64,000 nucleotides of DNA from NCBI GenBank assembly GCA_905618925.1, contig CAJQTG010000001.1, positions 45,219-109,218 on the forward strand, read 5' to 3'. Below, one piece after another: positions 52,991 through 60,747 of this stretch; positions within the stretch are counted from its first letter, which is position 1; every line of letters starts with the position of its first letter. This DNA comes from an uncultured Candidatus Thioglobus sp. (lineage in GTDB: Bacteria; Pseudomonadota; Gammaproteobacteria; PS1; Pseudothioglobaceae). Both the position numbers and the translations under genes were made by a program. The notes under the pieces were generated by a model that did no database searches, was not told where the DNA came from, and worked only from the letters and a program-made list of their open reading frames with translations.

Positions 52991-55978
52991 ATGCTGAAAA
53001 CCTTAAAACTCTCTATTAAGAAAACATTCATTAAATTCGTATTTTTCGCTCTACTTATAGTGGGCAGTAGCTCTGTTTATGCTGCGTGCACAGTAAACGG
53101 CACAACTGAGAACGGAGCTATCTCATTAGTTAACTTAAAAACAGCTATTGCAACTACAACGGATGATGTTTCCACCTGTAATGTTTCTACCATTACAAAT
53201 ATGAGTGAACTGTTTAAGAATAATGCTGCTTTCAATCAAGACATCAGCGCTTGGGATACTAGTGCAGTGACCACTATGTATAGTATGTTTGAGAGTGCCG
53301 CTGCTTTTAATCAAGACATTGGCGCTTGGGATGTTAGTGCAGTGTTAAATATGCAGAATATGTTTCAGTTTGCCACTGCTTTTAATCAAGACGTTAGCGA
53401 TTGGAATACCGCTGCAGTGACCACTATGGAGAGTATGTTTCAGTTTGCCACTGCTTTTAATCAAGACATTAGCGATTGGAATACCGCTGCAGTGACCACT
53501 ATGGAGAGTATGTTTCAGATTGCCACTGCTTTTAATCAAGACATTAGCGATTGGAATACCGCTGAAGTGACCACTATGAAGAAAATGTTTAACGGTGCCG
53601 ATGCTTTTAATCAAGACATTAGCGATTGGAATACCGCTGCAGTCAACAATATGGAATGGATGTTTTACAGTGCCGATGCTTTTAATAATGGCGGCGTCGC
53701 TTTAAACTGGAGTAATACCGCTGCAGTGACCAATATGAATTCAATGTTTCAGTATGCCGATGCTTTTAATCAACACATTAGCGCTTGGAATACCGCTGCA
53801 GTGACAAATATGAGTTCAATGTTTAAAAATGCCGATGCTTTTAATCAAGACATTAGCGCTTGGAATACCGGTGCAGTGACCACTATGCAACTTATGTTTT
53901 ACTATGCCGATGCTTTTAATAATGGCGGCGTCGCTTTAAACTGGAGTAATACCGCTGCAATGTTAAATATGCAGGGTATGTTTGCCTATGCCATTGCTTT
54001 TAATCAAAACATTAGCGCTTGGGATACCAGTGCAGTGACCGATATGAAATGGATGTTTTTCAGTGCAACTGCTTTCAATCAAGACATCAGCGCTTGGAAT
54101 ACTAGTGCAGTGACCACTATGTATAGTATGTTTGAGAGTGCAACTGCTTTCAATCAAGACATTAGCGCTTGGGATGTTAGTGGTGTTACTACTATGAATG
54201 GTATGTTTATAAGTGTCACCTTGTCAACAGTAAACTACGACGCACTGCTTATTGCTTGGGATGCATTAGAGCTTAATGACAATATAAATTTTCACGCTGG
54301 TAATAGTAAATATAGCACTGGCTCTGCTTCTACTGCTAGAGCAAGTATTATCTCAACAGATAGCTGGACAATTACAGATGGTGGTACTGAGACCACAAAC
54401 CCAACCCTATCTTCCTCTACGCCAGCTGATGAAGCAACTGGAGTTGCAGGGGATGCTAATATTGTCCTCACCTTCAGTGAGGCTGTGGACGTCGAGAGTG
54501 GCAATATCACTATTAAGAAGTCATCGGATGACTCAACCGTTGAGACTATTGCTGTTACCGATTCTAAGATTACTGGAGCCGGCACCACAACAATAACCAT
54601 TAATCCAGCAGCTACACTGTCTTCATTAACAGAGTATTACGTACTCATCGACGCCACAGGCTTTGATGATACTTCCAGTAACTCCTATGCAGGAATCACT
54701 GACGCGACAACCCTTAACTTTACAACTATAGTTACTAATTTGCCAACTCCTCTTGATAAAAAAGATGTCATCGGCTCCATTGAAGCTTGGACTGACATCT
54801 CATCACGATGGGTAAATTCTAATATTGAGAGTGCACTGGGCAGAATCGATTGGTTAAGCAGGCATAAGGGCTCTAACCAAACCTCGCATCAAGGCATCAA
54901 GTTAAATTTTGTTGATACACTTATTAATAAGATAATGAACAACTCACCAAGTACAGCACTGAGTGATATCGATGTTGTCAATACCTCAGCTGCACTCATT
55001 GAGAACAGTGATGGAACTCTAGCTGAGGTAAGTGACAATGTTGAGTCAGAACTCTCAAGTATTGCTATTAATGAGGCAGTCATAATCAGAGAAGGTTTAA
55101 TAGGTTCACTGAATCCTAGATTTGGACCGGTCGTTGGTGACTGGTCAGTATGGACCGAGGGTAAGATTGTTATTGGTAAGACTGATGCTTCGACTACTGC
55201 CTCTAAAAAGAAGATTGATGCTCAAGCCATTACACTCGGCTTTGATAGGCCTATAGGCAGTGGTGATGAGCTAATGGGTTTTGTGTTAAGCGTTGGACAG
55301 GATGACGCGGATATAGGTACTGGTTCAACCAATGTTAAATCAAACAACTACAGCCTCTCAAACTACACTGTATTTAAATTAAGTGGCAATACAATTATAG
55401 AGAGTGTGCTTGGTCTTGGAAATCTTGATTTTGACACAATTCGAACTGATGACTCAGATACCTTAAAAGGCTCAAGGAAGGCGAACCAAATGTTCTTCTC
55501 GAGCTCACTGAGGCCTCAAAATACGATTAATTTTGGTAACTGGGAGTTCTCACCTTACTCTAAGGTGTCCTTCGCAAAGACTAACTTAAAAGCATTTAGT
55601 GAGAGCGGCGCTTCAACGGCGCTGACATACGACAAACAAAAGCTTAACGATACGTTGATGGGTATTGGTGTGGATATCAACACCCAGATTACAACAGATA
55701 ATAATACGATTAAACCTTTTGCTAAGCTTGAGTACGCTAGGTCTTCATCCAAGACCTCCGCCTCAATGCATTACAACAATGAGGATGCTAGTACCTATAC
55801 CTATACAACCAGTCTTAATAGAAAACATAAGAATTGGAAGATGAGACTTGGACTCGACCTTAACACCAAGTCCGGTTGGGATATGTCTGTTAACTACACC
55901 AGAGAGCAGTCTATTGGTTCAAGTGCGAATAGTCAGAATAGCAACAGCTTTAGCTTTAATGCGGACAGAAGGTTTTAG
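52991..55978 (+). CDS. BspA-like repeat autotransporter
   Basis: 995-residue surface protein. Signal peptide 1-32; thirteen tandem repeats of 25 residues (two of 28) from residue 71 to about 401, consensus FNQDISAWNTAAVTTM then MFxxAxA, of the BspA/DUF285 type; an SbsA-like Ig domain (about 455-555, STPADEATGVAGDANIVLTFSEAVD); and a C-terminal autotransporter beta-barrel (about 700-995) ending in phenylalanine. BspA-type repeats bind host or matrix proteins in other bacteria; in a marine cell they may mediate attachment. The combination of DUF285 repeats with a type V barrel is unusual to me. Located between repeats R1 and R2. Confidence 0.8.
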   Translation: MLKTLKLSIKKTFIKFVFFALLIVGSSSVYAACTVNGTTENGAISLVNLKTAIATTTDDVSTCNVSTITNMSELFKNNAAFNQDISAWDTSAVTTMYSMFESAAAFNQDIGAWDVSAVLNMQNMFQFATAFNQDVSDWNTAAVTTMESMFQFATAFNQDISDWNTAAVTTMESMFQIATAFNQDISDWNTAEVTTMKKMFNGADAFNQDISDWNTAAVNNMEWMFYSADAFNNGGVALNWSNTAAVTNMNSMFQYADAFNQHISAWNTAAVTNMSSMFKNADAFNQDISAWNTGAVTTMQLMFYYADAFNNGGVALNWSNTAAMLNMQGMFAYAIAFNQNISAWDTSAVTDMKWMFFSATAFNQDISAWNTSAVTTMYSMFESATAFNQDISAWDVSGVTTMNGMFISVTLSTVNYDALLIAWDALELNDNINFHAGNSKYSTGSASTARASIISTDSWTITDGGTETTNPTLSSSTPADEATGVAGDANIVLTFSEAVDVESGNITIKKSSDDSTVETIAVTDSKITGAGTTTITINPAATLSSLTEYYVLIDATGFDDTSSNSYAGITDATTLNFTTIVTNLPTPLDKKDVIGSIEAWTDISSRWVNSNIESALGRIDWLSRHKGSNQTSHQGIKLNFVDTLINKIMNNSPSTALSDIDVVNTSAALIENSDGTLAEVSDNVESELSSIAINEAVIIREGLIGSLNPRFGPVVGDWSVWTEGKIVIGKTDASTTASKKKIDAQAITLGFDRPIGSGDELMGFVLSVGQDDADIGTGSTNVKSNNYSLSNYTVFKLSGNTIIESVLGLGNLDFDTIRTDDSDTLKGSRKANQMFFSSSLRPQNTINFGNWEFSPYSKVSFAKTNLKAFSESGASTALTYDKQKLNDTLMGIGVDINTQITTDNNTIKPFAKLEYARSSSKTSASMHYNNEDASTYTYTTSLNRKHKNWKMRLGLDLNTKSGWDMSVNYTREQSIGSSANSQNSNSFSFNADRRF
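53201..54193 (+). repeat. 75-bp tandem coding repeats
   Basis: Thirteen units of 75 bases (units 7 and 10 are 84 bases) encoding the BspA-like repeats. Neighbouring units are nearly identical, for example around 53401-53550, implying recent slippage or unequal recombination. The 84-base variant (NNGGVALNWSN) occurs twice, suggesting a three-unit block was copied. Confidence 0.85.
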
Positions 55979-56005
55979 AAATTACTAAATTTCACACCTG
56001 TCTTA

Positions 56006-56039
56006 GTTTCACCAATTAACTAGTTATACAAAAGGGGTG
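56006..56039 (+). repeat. 34-bp repeat, copy R2
   Basis: GTTTCACCAATTAACTAGTT then ATACAAAAGGGGTG. To its left, from about 55985, it shares a further 21 bases with R3 (CTAAATTTCACACCTG and onward). Starts 28 bases after the autotransporter stop. CACC here can pair with GGTG, so the stem is kept although the arm changed. Confidence 0.75.
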
Positions 56040-56080
56040 GGTAGGGTCTATTTTGAGCCTTATTAAGGTATAGTTTATGT

Positions 56081-58027
56081 ATGAACAAACTACTCCTACT
56101 TTTAATTCTATCCTTCTTCTCAACCCAAAGTCTTGCGGGCTCGTGTCCTGATGGCAGTGAGCCAGTCAAAAGTGTTTCTGATGATGGTAGTTATTATCTA
56201 TTCAACTGCGGTGTTAGTAGCAATGAACAATCATCTTCATCTTCTTCTAGTTCAAATACAAAAGCATTAGCGGGCATTGATATTGAAAATGACCCCAATA
56301 TTGACTTTTTCAAACCACCACAAAAACCATATCCAACAGGAAAGTTATACTGGTTTGGATATAAGTGGCAAATGGCAGATTTTAATAAGGATGGATATAC
56401 TGATGTACTTTACATTGGAGCCTTTAATCCAGCCAATGTAGATGTAATTGGGGAAGATACTGGCGGACTGTGTGGCGGTGATATTTGTAAAGGAAAAAAA
56501 CCATTACCATCACTTTACTTGGGAGATGTAAAAGGCGAACTTACTTATACGCCTGAGCTCATTATCGACAATCGTGAAGATAGCGGAATGTCATCAGGAT
56601 ACCGGGCTCTTGTTGCTGATTATAATAACGATAATATTCTTGATTTTTATATTTCTGATAGCGGAATTGGAACGCACAATGGCTTTAGGAATAGCTATTT
56701 TTTAAGCCAATCCAATGGAACTTGGATTGAATCCTCTGAAACACATTTAAGCCACTCTAATTTTGAAGTATTTGACCACGGTGGTGCTGTTGGTGATATT
56801 GATAATGATGGCGATATGGATGTTGTTATCACTGAGCTGAATTGGAAAACAGGAACAGCTTTATGGTGCTTAATTAATGATGGAACAGGTTATCTAAATA
56901 AACGCAAGTGCGGAGGTATTTTTTCTTTTGCCCTAGAGCTTGCTGATATGGATAGTGATGGTGATTTAGACGTATTACTGGGAGCACACGAATTTGAGAA
57001 GAGTATAGACTTCACTGGTATTGTTTGGAATGATGGTAAGGGTAATTTTAACAAGCATAATAATACCCGCTTACCTCAGCATAAAAAGAAATGGGGCTCA
57101 GTGCCTGAAGTTTCAGCGGCTGATTTGGATAATGATGGCGACCTAGATATTGTCTACAGCAGAGCAGGTGTTTTATATGTGGGCACGGCAATACAAATCA
57201 TAGAAAACTTAGGTAACAAGAACTTTAAAGACCAGGGAATATTCCCTTTAGTCGAAGCACCTGATGACTATGTCCCTGTTCATGAAGGTAATGAATGGAA
57301 TGACTTTATTGAAGACATTCGATTTAGAGACCTAGATAAAGATGGGGATATCGATTTATATTTATCAAGCTCTATGTCGCGTAAAACTAATGGTATGGTT
57401 TTGCTAAATCAGGGTGATTTTTCTTTTGAGTTATTGCTCCCTAGCGCTGCTAAAAAGTATGTAACAATTGATTACAAAGCTCCAACTCCTGAAGAAGAAG
57501 CACAAAAGGCAGCAGAGATAGCTGCCCAAGAGTTGATGGATGAAATATTAGAAGAAATGCCAGAGAAAGTTGCAGCAGCAAAAGCCAAACGTATCGCTGA
57601 AGAAAAGAGAATTGTGGAAGAGGAGCAAAAGGTATTAGACGAGATTGCGGAATTAGAAGCAGAACTACTTGAAGAAAACAAAAGCAGCCCACTATTTGAT
57701 GGACGCTATAGTTTTGATTTATTTCGCTATCATGATGATGAAGATTGGCAAGAACTTGGTAATGGTTTTGTTAAGATTAGGAATGGTGAAGTAATGATAG
57801 ACAAAGACAATAGTGAACTAAAAACAGGCTCAAAAGATTTGTATGACACTTTTAGTGGTCAAATTAACAAGAAAGGAAAAGTTTCTGCATCAACTGAGCT
57901 TGATATTCTGATAGGAGTAGACCGCTCTGAAGTTTATAATTTATCTGGACAAATAGATGAAAAGATATGGGGTGATTCTCCTAGAGAAGACTTCTTTAGG
58001 ATTTACATGCTACTAGTGAAAGAATAA
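56081..58027 (+). CDS. Secreted FG-GAP/VCBS repeat protein with coiled coil
   Basis: 648 residues: signal peptide 1-19 followed by CPDGSEP; six calcium-binding FG-GAP-type loops at about residues 102, 179, 238, 288, 347 and 416 (for example DFNKDGYTDVLY, DIDNDGDMDVVI, DLDKDGDIDLYL), consistent with an integrin-like propeller; a charged coiled coil (about 467-535, rich in EEAQKAAE and EEKRIVEEEQ); and a 110-residue C-terminal beta-rich domain I do not recognise. Probably a cell-surface or released adhesive protein. Starts at ATG 56081 with a weak ribosome site. Paired with the autotransporter as the island's exported module. Confidence 0.75.
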   Translation: MNKLLLLLILSFFSTQSLAGSCPDGSEPVKSVSDDGSYYLFNCGVSSNEQSSSSSSSSNTKALAGIDIENDPNIDFFKPPQKPYPTGKLYWFGYKWQMADFNKDGYTDVLYIGAFNPANVDVIGEDTGGLCGGDICKGKKPLPSLYLGDVKGELTYTPELIIDNREDSGMSSGYRALVADYNNDNILDFYISDSGIGTHNGFRNSYFLSQSNGTWIESSETHLSHSNFEVFDHGGAVGDIDNDGDMDVVITELNWKTGTALWCLINDGTGYLNKRKCGGIFSFALELADMDSDGDLDVLLGAHEFEKSIDFTGIVWNDGKGNFNKHNNTRLPQHKKKWGSVPEVSAADLDNDGDLDIVYSRAGVLYVGTAIQIIENLGNKNFKDQGIFPLVEAPDDYVPVHEGNEWNDFIEDIRFRDLDKDGDIDLYLSSSMSRKTNGMVLLNQGDFSFELLLPSAAKKYVTIDYKAPTPEEEAQKAAEIAAQELMDEILEEMPEKVAAAKAKRIAEEKRIVEEEQKVLDEIAELEAELLEENKSSPLFDGRYSFDLFRYHDDEDWQELGNGFVKIRNGEVMIDKDNSELKTGSKDLYDTFSGQINKKGKVSASTELDILIGVDRSEVYNLSGQIDEKIWGDSPREDFFRIYMLLVKE

Positions 58028-58076
58028 TCTCTCCGTCGCACATCAAGTGAAAATTCTAAATTTCACACCTGCCTCA

Positions 58077-58110
58077 GTTTCCCCGATTAACTAATTATAC
58101 AAAAGGGGTG
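58077..58110 (+). repeat. 34-bp repeat, copy R3
   Basis: GTTTCCCCGATTAACTAATT then ATACAAAAGGGGTG, one base from R1. Left flank from about 58055 shares CTAAATTTCACACCTG with R2, and GTGAAA at 58048 can pair with TTTCAC. Fifty bases after the VCBS gene. Confidence 0.75.
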
Positions 58111-58147
58111 ATTAGGGGTATCTTTTTAGCCGATTTCTACCCTCAAA

Positions 58148-58168
58148 TTTCGTGCAAATTTCGTACAT
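58148..58168 (+). repeat. Paired integrase-arm-type direct repeats, right end
   Basis: TTTCGTGCA, AA, TTTCGTACA: the same pair as at 34754-34774 with one or two changes. Located 135 bases before the right attachment repeat. Confidence 0.5.
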
Positions 58169-58250
58169 TTGCCGTGAAATGTGCGTGGAAATAGAGTGGA
58201 TTATGTTAAAATAGTGACATTGCAAGTATGCCTAGAGTTACTGTTATATA

Positions 58251-58352
58251 GGGTATGGTAGAGCATTTCACCTCTACTCGTTGAGGTGATTGGCGAAAGC
58301 CGTCGGACTTTTAATCCGCTGGTCGAGCGTTCAAGTCGCTCACGCTCCACCA
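58251..58352 (+). pseudogene. tRNA-Lys-like sequence with insertion
   Basis: From 58303 this equals the tRNA-Lys 3' part (anticodon TTT, T-arm, CCA at 58350-58352). Just before, TGGTAGAGCAT (58256-58266) matches the D-arm of tRNA-Lys, but about 37 bases including TCACCTC-TACTCGTT-GAGGTGA and GGC-GAAA-GCC separate it from the anticodon arm, and the acceptor 5' strand is absent. It is not a normal tRNA gene. The 472 bases from 58028 to 58499 hold R3, the paired repeats, this sequence and its terminator. Confidence 0.6.
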
Positions 58353-58391
58353 TATATCATGAGGGTTTCCAGTCAAGGAAGCCCTTTTTTG
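58303..58391 (+). repeat. Right attachment repeat (attR)
   Basis: 89 bases matching 34648-34736 at 85 positions by eye with no gap; carries the tRNA-Lys 3' part plus terminator. Marks the end of the island. Confidence 0.8.
58362..58390 (+). terminator. Terminator copy after the tRNA-Lys-like sequence
   Basis: AGGGTTTCC and GGAAGCCCT pair with one T-G wobble around AGTCAA, then TTTTTT. It is the duplicate of 34706-34735 and its stem is preserved. Confidence 0.75.
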
Positions 58392-58499
58392 TTTACTATA
58401 AGTCTTAGATTGAATGGAAATTTTGAATATATATAGAAAATTTCTACGATTACGTAAAAAACTTTTTAAAAAAAACCACTATTAATCTTTGGATAATTA

Positions 58500-58874
58500 A
58501 TGTTATTAAACCAGTTAGCCCTTTGGGGGTTCCTATGTTTTTTTGTTTGCGCTTCAATTTTTCTTTGGGTTAAGTGGCGAAAGGTTGGCTCACCATTACT
58601 AGTTTTAATTATTGTTATATCCTTTATTTATTCTTTCGGTATAGCTAAATATTCAATTCTTGGATCAATGAGGCTTGACTCTATCTCAACAGTGATCGAT
58701 TTAGAGGTTGACTCTGAATTTGTCAGTCGCGGTGAAGCTATCCTTGACTCACTTAAAAGTTGGAACAAAATTTTAAGAGGAAAAAAACCTATGTATACAA
58801 CCACAAGTGGTTCTCAAATTTCAGTGGTTCCAATTGGCGATGAAAAGTCTATAAATTTTTTTAAACGTTTCTAA
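58500..58874 (+). CDS. Small membrane protein, family not recognised
   Basis: 124 residues with two hydrophobic helices (about 7-24, LWGFLCFFVCASIFLWV, and 32-48, PLLVLIIVISFIYSFGI) and a soluble C-terminal tail of about 75 residues, mixed polar, probably cytoplasmic or periplasmic (ending GDEKSINFFKRF). First gene beyond the island's right repeat. The start at ATG 58500 has a weak upstream purine run. I do not recognise a family and no neighbour suggests a role; it may belong to the chromosome on the far side of the insertion. Confidence 0.55.
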   Translation: MLLNQLALWGFLCFFVCASIFLWVKWRKVGSPLLVLIIVISFIYSFGIAKYSILGSMRLDSISTVIDLEVDSEFVSRGEAILDSLKSWNKILRGKKPMYTTTSGSQISVVPIGDEKSINFFKRF

Positions 58875-58964
58875 TATAGAAATAATCCATAAAACTATTA
58901 GTTTTATTTCAAAGTAAGTAAAAAAAGTACAATATTAATATTAAAAAAAGTATAAACTTTCATT

Positions 58965-59000
58965 AATCCTCATTTCATTATGAAGGATTTTTAATTTTTT
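58965..59000 (+). terminator. Hairpin in the oppA leader
   Basis: AATCCT-CAT (58965-58973) pairs with ATG-A-AGGATT (58980-58989, one bulged A) and is followed by a T-rich run. Could end transcription from 58500 or act as an oppA leader attenuator. Base pairing is modest. Confidence 0.35.
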
Positions 59001-59021
59001 TTATTATTAAGGAGAAAAAAT

Positions 59022-60647
59022 ATGAATTATTTCCCAAAGTCGTTGGCAGTGGGGTTTGTATTGGCGTCTTTTGCTTCAGCCTCAGTGCTTGCAGCAACTC
59101 ACCCAGTTACAGGCGAAACCTTAGCCGATGATCAAACATTTACCTATAGTTTACTCGACGAGTTTACTTCTGTAGATCCTCAAATTGTTGAGGATGTCTC
59201 AGGCTCTGCTTTTGTTCGCGATCTATTTGAAGGCTTGATGAATCAAGATGCTGATGGTAATTTAATACCAGGTGTTGCTACTGGCTTCACTACAAATGAT
59301 GCAAAAGATGTCTATACATTCACTCTTCGTGACAACGCAATGTGGTCAGATGGTAACCCAGTTACTGCGCATGACTTTGTATACTCATGGAGGCGTTTAG
59401 CAGATCCTGCTACAGCTTCACCTTACTCATGGTTTGCTGAAATTATGGCTCTTGAGAATGTTGGTGGCGTAATGTCTGGCGAGGCTTCACCTGATACTTT
59501 AGGTATAACTGCCCTTGATAATCATACTTTAGAGGTGCGTTTAACAGCGTCATTGCCATATTTTGCTGCGATGACTACTCATGCCTCTACTTTCCCGACA
59601 CCTGAATGGGTGGTTAGAACATCTGGTAACGATTGGACTAAGCCTGAAAATATTGTATCTAATGGTGCATATATTTTAACTGAGCATATTCCTAATGAGC
59701 GTGCAGTTCGTGAACGCAATACTATGTACTGGAATAATGATGCAACAATCCTTGATAAGGTAGTAACTCTAGTTATTAATGATGAGAATGTCGATTTGAC
59801 TCGTTATCTGGCTGGTGAACTTGATATGGGAACTGTTCCTTCAGGACAATACTTACGTCTAAAAGAGGACTACCCAGATGAGGCAACATCTTTCCCTAGA
59901 TTGTGTACTTATTACTACACCTTTAATTTATCACCTAGTGGACAAGAGGCATATCAAGATGTTCGTGTTCGTCAAGCATTATCTTATGCAGTTGACCGTT
60001 CAGTAGTCACTGAAAAGATCTTGCAAGCTGGACAGATCCAAGCATTCACATTTACTCCTGGCGCTACAGCAGGATTTGAAGTGCCGCCGGTTGCATTTGG
60101 ACAAATGACTCAGGATGAACGTAACGCAAAAGCCAAAGAGTTAATGGCAGAAGCTGGTTATGGATCAGATAACCCTCTAAATATTGAACTTATGTACAAT
60201 ACATCTGAAGGTCATAAAAAGATTGCAATTGCGGTCCAACAAATGTGGAAAGAAACTCTTGGTGTTAAGGCTACTTTAGCTAATCAAGAATGGAAAACTT
60301 TCCTCAAGACTCGTGGCTCTCAGAACTTTGACGTAGCTCGTGGCGGTTGGTGTGGTGACTACAATGAAGCGTCTACTTTCCTAGATCTTCTAACTACTCC
60401 TTCAGGTTATAACGATGGAAAATTCAGTAATGCTGAGGTTGATGAGTTAATGTTAGAGGCGAGGACTTTGTCTGATGCTACAGCTAACTACACACGTGTT
60501 GAAGAGATCTTGGCAAATGAAATGCCTGTGATCCCTGTCTATCACTACACAGGTGTGTTTATGCTTAAGTCTAATGTCAAAGGCTGGCCTTATGACAATG
60601 TTGAACAGAACTGGTATTCTCGCGACTTATATAAAGTTTCGAAGTAA
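59022..60647 (+). CDS. oppA: Oligopeptide/dipeptide ABC transporter, substrate-binding protein
   Basis: 541-residue periplasmic receptor of the SBP_bac_5 family. Signal peptide 1-24 (LAVGFVLASFASASVLAA). Family landmarks: FTYSLLDEFTSVDPQIVEDVSGSAFVRDLFEGL near the start, YTFTLRDNAMWSDGNPVTAHDFVYSWRRLADP, and DVRVRQALSYAVDRSVV. The strong ribosome site AAGGAG lies at about 59011-59016. First gene of oppABCDF, and followed by a strong terminator, so receptor exceeds permease. E. coli OppA-like rather than DppA-like by the WRRLADP and PYFAAMTTH segments. Confidence 0.92.
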   Translation: MNYFPKSLAVGFVLASFASASVLAATHPVTGETLADDQTFTYSLLDEFTSVDPQIVEDVSGSAFVRDLFEGLMNQDADGNLIPGVATGFTTNDAKDVYTFTLRDNAMWSDGNPVTAHDFVYSWRRLADPATASPYSWFAEIMALENVGGVMSGEASPDTLGITALDNHTLEVRLTASLPYFAAMTTHASTFPTPEWVVRTSGNDWTKPENIVSNGAYILTEHIPNERAVRERNTMYWNNDATILDKVVTLVINDENVDLTRYLAGELDMGTVPSGQYLRLKEDYPDEATSFPRLCTYYYTFNLSPSGQEAYQDVRVRQALSYAVDRSVVTEKILQAGQIQAFTFTPGATAGFEVPPVAFGQMTQDERNAKAKELMAEAGYGSDNPLNIELMYNTSEGHKKIAIAVQQMWKETLGVKATLANQEWKTFLKTRGSQNFDVARGGWCGDYNEASTFLDLLTTPSGYNDGKFSNAEVDELMLEARTLSDATANYTRVEEILANEMPVIPVYHYTGVFMLKSNVKGWPYDNVEQNWYSRDLYKVSK

Positions 60648-60663
60648 TAATTAGTTTGACATT

Positions 60664-60700
60664 AAAAGCATCGCACAGATATTGTGCGATGCTTTTTTAT
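60664..60700 (+). terminator. Strong terminator between oppA and oppB
   Basis: A 14-base perfect stem AAAAGCATCGCACA (60664-60677) and TGTGCGATGCTTTT (60683-60696), 5-base loop, T-rich tail. Readthrough or a separate promoter is needed for oppB onward. Confidence 0.9.
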
Positions 60701-60747
60701 TAGTCTAGTAAAATAACTTAATAAATTTTTTCTGGTTAATTCCCACT

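Larger units (their letters stand above)
34648..58391. mobile_element. Composite genomic island inserted at tRNA-Lys
   Basis: About 23.7 kb bounded by 89-bp direct repeats made of the tRNA-Lys 3' part and terminator. Inside the left end are paired cgtgca-type direct repeats and an integrase-like start; inside the right end the same paired repeats recur. Cargo is catabolic genes, a TRAP and an MFS transporter, and two exported repeat proteins, with base composition swinging from GC-rich (about 36.9-41.06 kb) to AT-rich. A second integrative-element-like end with a tRNA-His remnant lies at 52571-52869, so the island is probably built from more than one element. No complete integrase remains. 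Confidence 0.75.

Noticed and set aside
53345..53614. Minus-strand open frame with repeated HSGH pattern
   Set aside because: It is the shadow of the tandem coding repeats on the plus strand and has the same 25-residue period.
53201..54193. Regular 75-bp repeats, at first sight like a CRISPR or satellite array
   Set aside because: The repeats are in frame within a long open reading frame and encode a known protein repeat type; there are no unique spacers or cas genes.
57450..57692. Minus-strand frames opposite the VCBS protein's coiled coil
   Set aside because: Low-complexity shadow of the GAA-rich coding strand.
52571..58110. 34-bp repeats as integron attC sites
   Set aside because: The core sites do not fit the RYYYAAC and GTTRRRY pattern, and no integron integrase is present.
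58251..58352. A second functional tRNA-Lys gene
   Set aside because: There is no acceptor 5' strand matching ACGCTCC and the D-arm is interrupted, so it cannot fold as a normal tRNA.
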